DNA from: ZC4RG30 sp963812195
GTDB lineage: Bacteria > Pseudomonadota > Gammaproteobacteria > Steroidobacterales > Steroidobacteraceae
Direction: 5' to 3'
NCBI GenBank assembly: GCA_963812195.1
Contig: CAWEUI010000001.1
Coordinates: 372,001 to 436,000 of the forward strand
DNA: 64,000 nt
Shown here: positions 9,373-19,243 of the stretch, piece by piece
Numbering within the stretch: position 1 is the first letter of the stretch
Layout: every line of letters begins with the position of its first letter
Position numbers and translations under genes: made by a program
Notes under the pieces: generated by a model
What the model saw: the letters and a program-made list of their open reading frames with translations, nothing else
What the model was told of the DNA's origin: nothing
Database searches by the model: none

Positions 9373-10284
9373 TCACGAGGCAACGGACCGGGCCAGCACC
9401 TCATACGGCGTCAGTTCCCGGTGCCGGCAGTTGGCCAGCGGCACCAGAATGGTCGTGACCAGTGCATGCTGGCCGGTCAGCACGGAATGACTGATGCCGT
9501 CGGTGAAAACCATCCACGCGGACTGCGGCGGAAAACGGATTTCCCGGTAGTACTCGCGACTGTCGCGGAACCCGGCATCCTCCTTCATGAAGTTGTGGAT
9601 CCGCCGCATGCAACGGTCGTACGGACTGGAGTCGATGACGCGGACCAGCGGATAGACCCGCCCGACGCCACCAATCAAGCCGCTGTACAGCCGATCCAGG
9701 GGACCCTTGTCGATATCCACGCGCGGCCTGCCATGACAGGCCGCCTGGCGCAGCGCCGGGTGACGCTGCATCAGGGCGTTGAAGCTGCCCTTGGTGCCCC
9801 ACACCCGGTCGCGCGTCGGATGAATGTTCACGAAGAAGCGCAGGATGCGGGCACCGTTGGTGGCGCCGTACGCACCGGCGTCGATGTGCACCAGCTCGTT
9901 GCTCGCGCGGGCCGCGAGCCTGCGACCCTGCTCCTCAATGGGCCGGAAGCTGGTCGTGCCCAGCGTCCAGCCCGGCGCGAAGTCCGGACAGCTCTGTTGC
10001 AGGAACTGCGCGACGCGCCGCCCATGCGTGCGCAGGATCTGCTCGATCCGGCGGGTGACCCCGGGCTGCGACCGGAACCGGGGTATCGAATCGGACTCGG
10101 GGTGATAGCTGATGTTCTTGGTCCGCAGTTCCTGCGGCAGGCCGCTGCGCATGAACTCCAGATCGGCCGCATCCGGCAACTCCACCGGGCTGCGTGCGTA
10201 GAACACGACCTCGGCCCGCTCCATGGCGTCCTCCACCTCCTGCGGGGAAGAGCCACTGAAGTCGCGCAGGGAATAGCTGTCCAT
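9373..10284 (-). CDS. kdoO: Kdo hydroxylase (Fe(II)/2-oxoglutarate dioxygenase, KdoO type)
   Basis: This 303-residue protein resembles the Kdo hydroxylase family, which adds a 3-hydroxyl to the outer Kdo sugar of lipopolysaccharide inner core using Fe(II), oxygen and 2-oxoglutarate. Landmarks are SYHPESDSIPRFRSQPG, the metal-binding HxD in ELVHIDAGAYGATNG, LRFFVNIHPTRDRVW and the distal His in WMVFTDGISHSVLTGQH. The frame is open far upstream, but the ATG at 10284 fits the family start (MDSYSLRDFSG). It is followed 3 bases later by a flavin reductase gene. It implies an LPS with a modified Kdo region. Confidence 0.8.
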   Translation of the reverse strand: MDSYSLRDFSGSSPQEVEDAMERAEVVFYARSPVELPDAADLEFMRSGLPQELRTKNISYHPESDSIPRFRSQPGVTRRIEQILRTHGRRVAQFLQQSCPDFAPGWTLGTTSFRPIEEQGRRLAARASNELVHIDAGAYGATNGARILRFFVNIHPTRDRVWGTKGSFNALMQRHPALRQAACHGRPRVDIDKGPLDRLYSGLIGGVGRVYPLVRVIDSSPYDRCMRRIHNFMKEDAGFRDSREYYREIRFPPQSAWMVFTDGISHSVLTGQHALVTTILVPLANCRHRELTPYEVLARSVAS

Positions 10285-10404
10285 GCAATGCACCTTGAAA
10301 AGCCACCGGCAGGCTAGCGCCACCGGGGCACCGCGATCAACTTGCGCGAACCACCGGGTGGTGCTGACATGGTGGCGCCCGGCAAGTGCGCCTAAGGAGA
10401 TATC

Positions 10405-11337
10405 GTGCTCGACCAGATCGCCACATGGGTGCATGAGCCCGTGTTCCGCAAAGTGGCGATTGCCGTGGGCGCCGCACTGGCATTCCTGTTCCTGATCCGC
10501 CTGGCCCAGCGGGCGGTGGGCCGCAGGATCGACAACGCCACGGCACGCTATCGTGCGCGCAAGGCGATTGCGCTGTTCGGCTATGTGGTCGTGCTGATCG
10601 CCCTGATCGCGGCATTCAGCGACCGGCTGGGGGGCCTCACCGTGGCCTTCGGCGTGGCCGGCGCCGGCATCGCCTTCGCCCTGCAGGAAGTCATCGCCAG
10701 CGCGGCCGGCTGGGTGGCAATCTCGTTTGGCCGGTTCTACGCGCTTGGCGACCGGGTACAGCTCGGCGGCATCAAGGGTGACGTCATCGACATCGGCGTC
10801 CTGCGCACGACCCTGATGGAGGTCGGCCAGTGGGTCAACGGCGATCTGTACAACGGCCGTATCGTCAGAGTCGCCAACAGCTTCGTATTCAAGGAGCCTG
10901 TATTCAACTATTCCGCGGACTTCCCCTTCCTGTGGGACGAAATCACCGTGCAGGTTCGCTACGGCTCGGACTGGAAATATGCGCGCAGCATGCTCGAGAA
11001 GGTGGCGGATGAGGTTTGTGGCGACTTCGCGCGGCAGTCGCGCGAGTCGTGGCACGAGGCGGTCCGCAGGTACGCGCTCGAAGAGGCACGCGTGGAACCG
11101 ATGGTCACGCAGGGCTCGGACGACAACCTGTTGAACATGACCGTGCGCTACATCGTCCATTACCGGACACGACGCTCGGTCAGGGATCGGCTGTGCACGC
11201 GCATCCTCGAAGAGGTGGACAAGTCCGACAATCGCATCCGCCTGGCATCACCGATACTGGAGATCGTCAATCTGCCGCGCTTGGATATCTCGCTGCAGCA
11301 TGGCGAAGGCAGCATTCGCAGCCGCTACGAACCGTAG
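10405..11337 (+). CDS. MscS-type mechanosensitive channel family protein
   Basis: The 310-residue protein starts at a GTG with AAGGAGA 5 bases ahead. Two to three hydrophobic segments occupy roughly residues 12-95, ending in the pore-lining helix GVAGAGIAFALQEVIASAAGW. This is followed by the beta domain (FYALGDRVQLGGIKGDVIDIGVLRTTL, RIVRVANSFVFKEPVFNYS) and the alpha/beta C-terminal domain. The order is that of small MscS channels, which release solutes under membrane tension. It is divergent from kdoO across about 120 bases. A second MscS-like gene lies at 40743. Confidence 0.88.
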   Translation: MLDQIATWVHEPVFRKVAIAVGAALAFLFLIRLAQRAVGRRIDNATARYRARKAIALFGYVVVLIALIAAFSDRLGGLTVAFGVAGAGIAFALQEVIASAAGWVAISFGRFYALGDRVQLGGIKGDVIDIGVLRTTLMEVGQWVNGDLYNGRIVRVANSFVFKEPVFNYSADFPFLWDEITVQVRYGSDWKYARSMLEKVADEVCGDFARQSRESWHEAVRRYALEEARVEPMVTQGSDDNLLNMTVRYIVHYRTRRSVRDRLCTRILEEVDKSDNRIRLASPILEIVNLPRLDISLQHGEGSIRSRYEP

Positions 11338-11436
11338 GATCGTGCCTGGCCCCTGCCCATCCGCCGCAGCGCGCGTGGCGGCACGGACGCCTGCAGCACG
11401 GCATTTGCTGCCAGCGCGATCCAGAGCGGCAGCGGG

Positions 11437-12978
11437 CTATTTGTCGGACGCAATCCCCATGGACCTGAAGCGTCCCGTCGAATTCTTCGCAACCGAATGA
11501 CCGAAAACCACGCGGTCCTTGCCCGCTTCCTTGGCTTCATACAACGCGCTGTCGGCCCGCGCGAAGGTGGCCGTCCAGCCCGCATCGCCACCGACGCTGC
11601 ACGCAATGCCGAAGCTGGAGGTGAAGGACACCGGTCCCCTGGGTGAGTCCACCGTGCTCTTGTTGATCTGGTAACGGATCCGGCCCGCCATCTCGTGCAG
11701 CGAGTCCGGCGTGAAGATCCCGGGGCACAGGATCCCGAATTCCTCGCCTCCGAGGCGGGCCGCCAGGTCATCCCGCCCACGCAACTGACCGGCCAGCACT
11801 TCGCCGACCGCGGCCAGCACACGGTCGCCGATTTCGTGACCCAGCGTGTCGTTGATCTGCTTGAAATCGTCCAGGTCCATCAGAATCAGGCCGTAACCCT
11901 CGCCCGACTCCCGGAAACGCTGGAACACCGCTTCGGCGCGCTCACTGAACACGCGCCGATTTGCCAGTCCGGTCAGGAAGTCGGTGGTGCTTTCCTTGAG
12001 CAGCTTGGCGTTGCTTTCCTCCAGCGCCCCCTTTGCCGCGGTGAGTTCAGTGATGTCGGTCACCAGCACGAAGAAGCCGCGCACGGTGCCGGCCTCGTCC
12101 CGATCCGGCAGGTATTGTCCTTCGGTATGACGCGGATTGCCGTCCGGACCGGGCATGCAGCGCTGGAAGCGCTGTGCATCTCCGCGCAGGGCCGCGTACG
12201 CATGCGGGGAATTGCGCACGTAGAGCTCCTCGCCCAGCACCTCGCGGAAGTGCTTGCCGATCATCTGCTCCGGAGTCAGTCCGGAGTACTGGCGGTAGGC
12301 ATCGTTGGCAAACTCGCAGCGCAACTCCGGGTTCCAGTACCCGATCAACGCCGGGATGTGGTCGGCAATGCGCTGCAGACGGCGCTCCATCTCCGTGTGC
12401 TTCTGCTCCGAAGCCGCGGCCACGCCCAGCAGCATCTCACTCTCCACGGCCAGTTCGCGCGCCTGGATCATGTCCTGGACCAGGCCCGCGTAATCACTCC
12501 ACACGGCAACGTCATCGGCGCTGAAATCGCGCGGCCGCGTGTCCATGGCGCACAGCGTGCCGATTGCTTCCCCGCCGCGGGTGAACACCGGCGTGCCCAG
12601 GTACGCGCGCACGTGCGGCTCGCCCTGCACCAGCGGATGGGCGGCATAGCGTTCATCCTGCAGCGCATCGGGTATCACCAGCGCCTTGCGCTGCTGGATG
12701 GTGCGCGTGCAGAAGGAGACCTCCCGCGGCACCTCCTTGATCTCGAGCCCGACGCCGGACTTGACCCACGCGCGCGCCTCGTCCACCAGCGAGACCACGA
12801 CAACGGGCACATCCAGCGCCCGGGCGGCGAGCCGGGTCACCCGATCAAACGACTCCTCCGGGGGAGTATCGAGGATTCCAAGCCGGTGCAGATCCCGGAG
12901 CCGCCTTTCCTCGGCAGCCGAGACCGTCGACGCCTCATGCGCCGCAGGTACACCTGTTGTCTTTCGCGTTGCGCTCAC
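11437..12978 (-). CDS. GAF-PAS-GGDEF diguanylate cyclase
   Basis: This 513-residue cytoplasmic protein has a GAF domain at about 42-175 (ESFDRVTRLAARALDVP, GTLCAMD), a PAS domain at about 200-315 and a GGDEF domain at about 330-490 with the intact signature GGEEF at 410-414. It should make c-di-GMP from two GTP. An RxxD is present at 400-403 but one residue further from GGEEF than the usual inhibitory site, so feedback inhibition may be weak. No membrane segments are visible. It lies directly downstream of another c-di-GMP protein on the same strand, with 53 bases between, suggesting one regulatory unit. Confidence 0.9.
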   Translation of the reverse strand: MSATRKTTGVPAAHEASTVSAAEERRLRDLHRLGILDTPPEESFDRVTRLAARALDVPVVVVSLVDEARAWVKSGVGLEIKEVPREVSFCTRTIQQRKALVIPDALQDERYAAHPLVQGEPHVRAYLGTPVFTRGGEAIGTLCAMDTRPRDFSADDVAVWSDYAGLVQDMIQARELAVESEMLLGVAAASEQKHTEMERRLQRIADHIPALIGYWNPELRCEFANDAYRQYSGLTPEQMIGKHFREVLGEELYVRNSPHAYAALRGDAQRFQRCMPGPDGNPRHTEGQYLPDRDEAGTVRGFFVLVTDITELTAAKGALEESNAKLLKESTTDFLTGLANRRVFSERAEAVFQRFRESGEGYGLILMDLDDFKQINDTLGHEIGDRVLAAVGEVLAGQLRGRDDLAARLGGEEFGILCPGIFTPDSLHEMAGRIRYQINKSTVDSPRGPVSFTSSFGIACSVGGDAGWTATFARADSALYEAKEAGKDRVVFGHSVAKNSTGRFRSMGIASDK

Positions 12979-13031
12979 GGGAATCGTCTGTCCTGTAATT
13001 CTCCGGTGAACAGATCAGCTGCCGCTTGCCA

Positions 13032-15713
13032 TCAACCGCCCGGCGGCGGATTCTTGCTGAGCCGGCTCGGTTGCGCAATGCCGTAGCCCTGCGCGTAGTC
13101 CACGCCGAGCTGGCGCAGCGTCTCGATGATCTCCGGATTCTCGGCGAACTCGGCGATCACCTGCTTGCCGGTCAGGCGCCCGATCTCGTTGATCGAGCGG
13201 ACCATTTCCCGATCGATCGGGTCGTTCAATATGCCGCGCACGAAGCTGCCGTCGATTTTCAGGAAATCGACCGGGAACTGCTTCAGGTAATTGAACGAGG
13301 ACATGCCGGTGCCGAAGTCGTCGAGCGCGAACTTGCAGCCCAACTCCTTGAGCGATCGAATGAAACGATTGGCCTGCGAGAAGCTGGCCACCGCCGAGGT
13401 CTCGGTGATCTCGAAGCAGATCTTCGAGGCGTCCAGCCCGCTCTTCTGGAACTGCTCGATGATGAACGGCAGGAACTTGTCATCGCCCAGGCTTTGCGCC
13501 GAAAGATTTATCGCGCACATCAGCAGCCGTTCCCGCTCATCGGCCTCGGATACCAGCCAGCGGAAAGTGTTTTCGATCACCCAGCGGTCGATGGCCGGGG
13601 TGATGTTGTAGCGTTCTGCCGCAGCGATGAAGTGATCCGGCGAGACGATCTTGCCCGCCTCGTCGCGCATGCGGACGAGGATTTCGTAGTGCTCGCCCTC
13701 TTCCCGGTGCTTGAGCGGCATGATGGGCATGCGGTACAGCTCGAAACGGCCGTCGTCCAGCGCCGCGCTGATGCGTGCCGCCCACTGCGTCTCGCGCCGC
13801 CGGCGCATCAGTTCGATATCGTTCTCGGCAAAGCTGTGCACGCGGTTGCGCCCCTGCTCCTTGGCCGCCGCGCAGGCGCCCTCGGCGGCAGACAGGATCG
13901 AGGCCACGTCGGCATTGTCCGCCGTGATCGGCACCACACCCACGCTGGCCGAGAGCTTGAATACCCGCTCTTCCCACTCGAAGCGGAAGTTCTTGATTGC
14001 CTCGCGCAGCACTTCGGCGGTGCGCAACGCCTCTTCCAGCGTAGTGGATTCCAGCAGCACGCCGTATTCGTCGCCGCCCAGGCGCGACAGAGTATCGCGC
14101 CAGCGGATCTTGGACTTCAGCAATGCGCCGATCTGGCCCAGCAGCGTATCGCCCGCGGCATGGCCGCAGGAGTCGTTGATCATCTTGAACTGGTCGAGGT
14201 CCAGATGGCACAGCGCGTAGGAGCCTTCCTGCGCGCGGGCACTCTTCAGGGCCCGCTCGATACGGCTCTCGAACTCGCGCCGATTGACCAGGCCCGTCAC
14301 CGCATCGTGGCTCGCGTGGTAGGAAAGCTTGCGGTTCAACTCGCGGCTTTCGCTCACGTCGTGGAAAACCAGCACGGCGCCGACAACCTTGCCGGCACCG
14401 TCGCGGATCGGCGCCGCGGTGCTCTCCACGTACAGTTCATTGCCATCGCGGCGGATCATCAGCATGGGCCGCCCGGACTTCATCGGCCGCACGCGGCGGA
14501 TGCTGCCGGTCAGCGGGTTTTCCAGCGGCTCGCAGGTCTCCTCGTGGAACGCGCGGAACACCTCGTCCACATCCCGGCCCATCGCGTCCTCGAGACGCCA
14601 GCCGGTGAGGTTCTCGGCCACCGGATTGATGTAATCGATGATGGAATTGGCATCGGTGGTGATGACGCCGTCACCGATGGCCTGCAGGATGATCTGCGAG
14701 CTTTCCTTCTCGCGGAACAGCGCCTCTTCGTAGACCTTGCGCTCGGTGATATCCAGTTCCACGCCGATCAGGCGCTGCAGGCGCCCCTGACCATCGAAGC
14801 GGCCCTTGGCACGGCTGATCACCCAGCGATACTCGCCACTGGCGTGGCGCATCCGATGGATACTCTCGAAAATCGGCGCGCCGCCCGAGACGTGCTTGAA
14901 CATGGCCTCCTGCACGCGCGAGAGGTCGTCCGGATGCACCATGCCGCGCCAGTCGACGATGTCGTCCGGCCCCAGGTGCGCGTAGCCCATCATCTCCTTC
15001 CAGCGATCCGAGACGAACAGGCGGTTGCTGTCGAAACTGAAATCCCACATGCCCTCGCTGGAGGCCGCTTCGATCAGCGCGTAGCGTTCCGACAATTCGC
15101 CCAGTCGCGTGGAGATGGCCAGCCGCTCCAGGCCCGAAGCCAGGCTGGTGCCGATCAGCTTGAGCAGAAGCTGGACATTGACGTCCCACGGACCGCGCGC
15201 GGTGGCGCGGCCCAGCACCAGCATGCCGGCCGGACGGCCCTGCATGTGCAAGGCCACGGCCAGCATCGAGGACAGCCCGAGGCCGGCAACCAGCCGGGTT
15301 TCCTCCGGGCCTTCCCGACCCGGCACGGAAGTGTCGCGGTACTCGGTCAGGCGCAGATGCTCGAAGCGGGAAGCCAGGAACGGGAACTGCGCAAGTTCGG
15401 CTGCACGCAACTCCTCTTCGCGGAACGGGCCATCGGCGGCCTGTGCCGCAGCCACCTGGTCGAAGCGCTCGCCTGCCTCGTCGAGCAGCGCGAGAATTGC
15501 GGCATCGGCGCCGGCTGCGCTGCGCAGGGTTTCCAGCGCGGCACCGAGCACGGCATCGCGGTTGCCCGCCGAGAGGTTCTGCAGGTCCACCGCCGACTTG
15601 GTGCATTCGACGTCCAGACCCAGCACGATGCCTCGCCGGGCATCCCACAGGGCGCCCGCGAATACATCAGTAGCGGCTGGATCGAATGACGCGACCTGTC
15701 GGGTTGAAGACAT
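13032..15713 (-). CDS. GAF-PAS-PAS-GGDEF-EAL dual-domain c-di-GMP protein
   Basis: This 893-residue cytoplasmic protein has a GAF-like region (about 45-200), two PAS domains (about 210-330 and 335-460), a GGDEF domain with GGDEY at 546-550 and a canonical inhibitory RxxD at 537-540, and an EAL domain at about 645-885. The EAL motif reads EIL (677-679), and the other catalytic positions (INLSAQS, EITET, LDDFG, LKIDG, AEF-x-E, AQGYG) are present, so phosphodiesterase activity is plausible. Both cyclase and phosphodiesterase signatures look intact, so the net activity cannot be told from sequence. Confidence 0.9.
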   Translation of the reverse strand: MSSTRQVASFDPAATDVFAGALWDARRGIVLGLDVECTKSAVDLQNLSAGNRDAVLGAALETLRSAAGADAAILALLDEAGERFDQVAAAQAADGPFREEELRAAELAQFPFLASRFEHLRLTEYRDTSVPGREGPEETRLVAGLGLSSMLAVALHMQGRPAGMLVLGRATARGPWDVNVQLLLKLIGTSLASGLERLAISTRLGELSERYALIEAASSEGMWDFSFDSNRLFVSDRWKEMMGYAHLGPDDIVDWRGMVHPDDLSRVQEAMFKHVSGGAPIFESIHRMRHASGEYRWVISRAKGRFDGQGRLQRLIGVELDITERKVYEEALFREKESSQIILQAIGDGVITTDANSIIDYINPVAENLTGWRLEDAMGRDVDEVFRAFHEETCEPLENPLTGSIRRVRPMKSGRPMLMIRRDGNELYVESTAAPIRDGAGKVVGAVLVFHDVSESRELNRKLSYHASHDAVTGLVNRREFESRIERALKSARAQEGSYALCHLDLDQFKMINDSCGHAAGDTLLGQIGALLKSKIRWRDTLSRLGGDEYGVLLESTTLEEALRTAEVLREAIKNFRFEWEERVFKLSASVGVVPITADNADVASILSAAEGACAAAKEQGRNRVHSFAENDIELMRRRRETQWAARISAALDDGRFELYRMPIMPLKHREEGEHYEILVRMRDEAGKIVSPDHFIAAAERYNITPAIDRWVIENTFRWLVSEADERERLLMCAINLSAQSLGDDKFLPFIIEQFQKSGLDASKICFEITETSAVASFSQANRFIRSLKELGCKFALDDFGTGMSSFNYLKQFPVDFLKIDGSFVRGILNDPIDREMVRSINEIGRLTGKQVIAEFAENPEIIETLRQLGVDYAQGYGIAQPSRLSKNPPPGG

Positions 15714-15855
15714 TTCCCGAAACTTCCCCTAACGTCCAAGCAGTCTTACAGAATCCATGGGGCCCGCGCCACGACTGGCACCTCATTTCAACCGGCTGCC
15801 AGCACGAGACAGATTCTGTCACATCAGGCCAGGAATCTCCCGCAACCTGTTGTGA

Positions 15856-16806
15856 TTACTGGGAATTGCGATCCCGAGTGGTTGATTCCACCCAGTAACG
15901 CGGCCGGCGCTTCACTTCCGCATAGATCTTGGCCACGTACTCGCCCACCACCCCCAGCGACAGCAGCTGCGCCCCACCCAGCACATAGATGGGCAGCGCC
16001 GTGGACGCCCAGCCCGGCAGGGCGTGGTTCGTGAACAGCCGTACCGCCAGTACCCACACCGCAACCGCCCCGGAGAGCAGGAACAGGGCGGCCCCCAGCG
16101 CCGCGATCAGGCGCAGCGGTACCGCGCTGAACGAGGTGATCCCGTCGATGCCCAGACCCAGCATTCTGGCCAGCGAGTAGCTGCTCTTGCCGTCGGCACG
16201 GGGTTGGCGGTCATACAGCACCCGCGCGCTGCGAAACCCCAGACGCGGCACCAGTCCGCGCAGGTACAGGTTGGCCTCCGGATGAGCCAGCAATGCCGCT
16301 CGCGCGGCCCGCCCGAGCAGACGGAAATCTCCGTGGTCTGGCACCACCTCGACTCCCAGCACACCGAGCAGGCGGTAGTAGGCGCGTGCCGATCCACGCT
16401 TGAAAGGGGAATCCTGCGCCCGTTCGCGTCGCACGCCCAACACCACCTCATGGCCCTCGGCATGCGCATCGACCATGGCCTCGATGGCATTCACGTCATC
16501 CTGCAGGTCCGCATCGACGCTGATCACGGCGTCGCCATCGGCATTTTCGATGCCCGCGAGCAGCGCGTTCTGGTGGCCGCAGTTGTGTGACAGCTTGACG
16601 CCGACCACATCCGGATACGCTGTCGCGAAGCGCTGGATCAGCGCCCAGGTGCCGTCGCTGCTGCCATCGTCGATCAGCCACAGGTTACTGCCCGCGTCGA
16701 TCTTGCCACTGGCGTGCAAAGCCTCCAGAACCTGCCGCAACCGCTGCACGCTGGCGGCCAGCACGGCCGATTCGTTGAAGCACGGAACGACGATGGACAG
16801 ACGCAT
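15856..16806 (-). CDS. Polyprenyl-phosphate glycosyltransferase, GT2 (ArnC/DPM1-like)
   Basis: This 316-residue protein starts SIVVPCFNESAVL and has IDDGSSDGT, LSHNCGHQNALLAGI and the DADLQDD metal/nucleotide site, typical of GT2 enzymes that load a sugar on undecaprenyl phosphate. Two C-terminal membrane helices (about 225-300) anchor it. The ATG at 16806 was chosen over an upstream in-frame codon because the GT2 fold starts directly after it. It follows, with 23 bases spacing, an ArnT-like GT39 that would use just such a lipid-linked sugar. The pair probably decorates lipid A or another envelope glycolipid (inference). Confidence 0.85.
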   Translation of the reverse strand: MRLSIVVPCFNESAVLAASVQRLRQVLEALHASGKIDAGSNLWLIDDGSSDGTWALIQRFATAYPDVVGVKLSHNCGHQNALLAGIENADGDAVISVDADLQDDVNAIEAMVDAHAEGHEVVLGVRRERAQDSPFKRGSARAYYRLLGVLGVEVVPDHGDFRLLGRAARAALLAHPEANLYLRGLVPRLGFRSARVLYDRQPRADGKSSYSLARMLGLGIDGITSFSAVPLRLIAALGAALFLLSGAVAVWVLAVRLFTNHALPGWASTALPIYVLGGAQLLSLGVVGEYVAKIYAEVKRRPRYWVESTTRDRNSQ

Positions 16807-16829
16807 TGGCGCGGCTCCGGGGGACAATT

Positions 16830-18518
16830 TCAGGGTTGATAGTACAGGGCGCGGCCCGGATCGCCGCGCGCCACGCAGTCCGCGCGCGGTTGGCCCTGGA
16901 CCAGATACCAGTGCTCGGCTCCGGTCACACCCACGTCCTGCCGCGATGGGATCGTGCCAAAGCACGTGGCCAACATGTCCGCCGGAACGAGCAACTGTCG
17001 GTCCGGTGCCGCGGCCAGCCACGCTGCGGCGTCATACGCCTCCTGATTCCCCTCGCGGAAGCGTCGATTGCCGAAGTTCACCGAAGGGCGCTGCAGGTGC
17101 CACAGGAAATCCTCCTTGTAGGCAAGCAGACCCAGCTCACGCCCCGGCGCGGCCACCCGTTGCAGTCGCGCAATGAAGTCGCGCGCCGAGCGAACGCCGT
17201 CCATCTGCGGGAAGACCCACCAGCCCATGATCAGCCAGCCAGCCGCCAGTGTCGTGAGCAGCGCGTACTGCGCCCTGCCCCGCCACCACGCCAGTAGCGT
17301 CACCAATCCGATCGCACCGAGCACGACCAGTGGCGCCACGCCCGCCACGCCGCCGGCCTCGAGCAGCGCGCGGCCACGCGCGGGTTCCAGTACCCGCAAC
17401 CACAGCACCGCTGCCGCGCAGCCCAGTGCCACCAGCGCAGTCAGCGCTGTCAGCATGCGCTGCACGCCGACCCGCGCGAGCAGCGCCGGCAACAGGTAGC
17501 CGGCCGGCAATGTCAGCATCGGCAATGCCGAGAGGATGTAGACGTCACGCTTGCCGCGGCTCACCGTGAAGAACACCAGGTAGAGCACAACGAAGCCCAG
17601 TGGCAGCAGTACCCGCGCGTCGCGCCTGGCCAGTGCCTCGCGCCAGCGCGGCACCAGCCAGGGCAGCAACGCAATGGCGGGCAGCCACAGCGTGGCCATG
17701 ACCTGCAGGTAGTACCAGACCGGCATGAAGTGGTGCCACGGCTCGACGTAGCGATCCACCGTCTGCGTCACCACCAGTTCGTGGAAGTAGGCCGCAATCG
17801 CCGGATCGCGCAGCGCCTGCAGCCAGATCGGCAGCAGCCATGCACCCACCACCAGGCACCACGCGCCCGGCGCCACCAACCACATCAGGAAGGGCCGCTG
17901 CCACTTCACACCGGGCCAGCCACGCCACACCGCATACAGCCAGGGCAGCAGCACGAAGAACGAGAAGAAGCCGACCACCTTGGCCAGGGTGCCCAGGCCT
18001 GCGGCGAGGCCCGCACCGATGGCCCACCACCAGCCGCCACCCAGCAGCAGCTGGCGCAACAGGCAGTACAGCGACAACACGGTAAAGAACATCAGCAGCG
18101 CATCGAGCTGGCCGCGCCGCGCCTGCAACACGAACTGCACCGTGGCCAGCAGCAGCCAGGCGCCATACCAGCCGGCATCGCGATTCCACAGTCGCCGGCC
18201 AAGATCGTAGACCAGCGCCAGTGTCCCCAGTCCCGCCAGCAGCGACGGGAGCAGGAACCCGACGCGTTCCGATCTGGTCAGCCAGTAGCAGAGCGCCTGC
18301 ATCCAGAACAGCAGTGGCGGCTTGTCCTGGAAGAAGTCGCCGCCGACCATCGGGATCAGCCAGTTGCCGGTGTGCAGCATGGTGCGTGCGATCAGCGCGT
18401 ACACGGGCTCGTCGGCGGGCCAGGGCCCGCGCAGGCCCAGGCCCGCGCCGATCACGACCAGGCCGGCCAGCAACAGCCAGGCCAGGTCGCGGCGGGTCGA
18501 TGGCTGCGCGCTGCTCAT
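16830..18518 (-). CDS. ArnT-like membrane glycosyltransferase (GT39/GT83)
   Basis: This 562-residue protein has about 11-12 hydrophobic helices. Near the N-terminus it has GLRGPWPADEPVYALIARTM, in which Asp-Glu corresponds to the acidic pair of the first periplasmic loop, and then FQDKPPLLFWMQAL, the hallmarks of the ArnT/PMT family that transfer sugars from polyprenyl phosphate at the periplasmic face. A periplasmic C-terminal tail follows the last helix. Its ATG overlaps the stop of the DUF374 acyltransferase gene (ATGA), so the genes are translationally coupled. With the GT2 next to it, it forms a donor-synthesis and transfer pair. The sugar and acceptor are unknown. Confidence 0.85.
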   Translation of the reverse strand: MSSAQPSTRRDLAWLLLAGLVVIGAGLGLRGPWPADEPVYALIARTMLHTGNWLIPMVGGDFFQDKPPLLFWMQALCYWLTRSERVGFLLPSLLAGLGTLALVYDLGRRLWNRDAGWYGAWLLLATVQFVLQARRGQLDALLMFFTVLSLYCLLRQLLLGGGWWWAIGAGLAAGLGTLAKVVGFFSFFVLLPWLYAVWRGWPGVKWQRPFLMWLVAPGAWCLVVGAWLLPIWLQALRDPAIAAYFHELVVTQTVDRYVEPWHHFMPVWYYLQVMATLWLPAIALLPWLVPRWREALARRDARVLLPLGFVVLYLVFFTVSRGKRDVYILSALPMLTLPAGYLLPALLARVGVQRMLTALTALVALGCAAAVLWLRVLEPARGRALLEAGGVAGVAPLVVLGAIGLVTLLAWWRGRAQYALLTTLAAGWLIMGWWVFPQMDGVRSARDFIARLQRVAAPGRELGLLAYKEDFLWHLQRPSVNFGNRRFREGNQEAYDAAAWLAAAPDRQLLVPADMLATCFGTIPSRQDVGVTGAEHWYLVQGQPRADCVARGDPGRALYYQP

Positions 18519-19243
18519 GTCACCAGTGCCGTGCGTGCCAGTTCGTACTGGCGGGCCAGCTCCTGCTCCAGCCGCAGGCGCATGACTTGCATCACACCCT
18601 CCTCGCCCAGCGCCAGCTCCCGGTCCACGTACACCGGCGCACCAATGGCAACGGCGATGCGACTGCCGGGCCACGGCAACACGAACCGGTCCCAGCCGAA
18701 GCGCCAGGCGCGCGATGCGGCGAAGGCCATGGGCAGCAACGGCCTGCCCGAGAGTTGCGCCAGCAGCAGTGCGCCCGGCTTGAAGTGCTGGCGCGGTCCG
18801 GTCGGCCCGTCCGGCGTGATCACCGGCGATACACCCTGCTTGACCAGCAGCTCGTAGTAGTCGCGCAATGCACGTGCGCCGGTGCGCGTCGAGGAGCCGC
18901 GGATCACCACCATGCCGAGCCAGCCGGCGATGGTGGCCGGCACCTCCCCGTCCACGGAGGGCGAGACCAGCACGCCGAGTTTCAGGCCACGCCGGATCTG
19001 CAGCTGCAACCAGCGCCCGCAGAACAGCTCATGCTCGTGCCAGTAGCAGGGCAGCACGGACGGCGCGTTGGCCAGTGCGCCGTCCAGATGCCCGGCTCCG
19101 CTGACCTGCACGATGCGGCAACTGGCCCACCACAGGCGCAGCAGCAGGTACGCAAGCGGTGCCGCGAGCGCATAGACCAGACGGCGCGCCACGGTCAGCC
19201 TGCGCCTCGAACGCGCCTGTTCGGGTAGAATTTCGGGCTTCAT
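18515..19243 (-). CDS. DUF374 lysophospholipid acyltransferase-family protein
   Basis: This 242-residue protein has one hydrophobic segment near residues 25-42, then CYWHEHELFCGRW, SPSVDGEVPATI, GSSTRTGARALRDYY and the ITPDGPTGPRQHFKPGALLLAQ block that marks the DUF374 branch of the LPLAT superfamily. These proteins are thought to transfer acyl chains to lipids; the substrate of DUF374 members is generally unsettled. The start codon at 19243-19241 overlaps the ATG of the divergent P450 gene (19242) by two bases. Its stop overlaps the GT39 start. It leads the minus-strand GT39-GT2 operon. Confidence 0.8.
   Translation of the reverse strand: MKPEILPEQARSRRRLTVARRLVYALAAPLAYLLLRLWWASCRIVQVSGAGHLDGALANAPSVLPCYWHEHELFCGRWLQLQIRRGLKLGVLVSPSVDGEVPATIAGWLGMVVIRGSSTRTGARALRDYYELLVKQGVSPVITPDGPTGPRQHFKPGALLLAQLSGRPLLPMAFAASRAWRFGWDRFVLPWPGSRIAVAIGAPVYVDRELALGEEGVMQVMRLRLEQELARQYELARTALVT

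Noticed and set aside
13026..15689. Very long open frame (887 codons) on the plus strand opposite the GAF-PAS-GGDEF-EAL gene
   Set aside because: It mirrors a real gene whose domains are unmistakable. High GC makes long antisense frames common, and its translation shows only His/Gln/Arg/Ala-rich noise.
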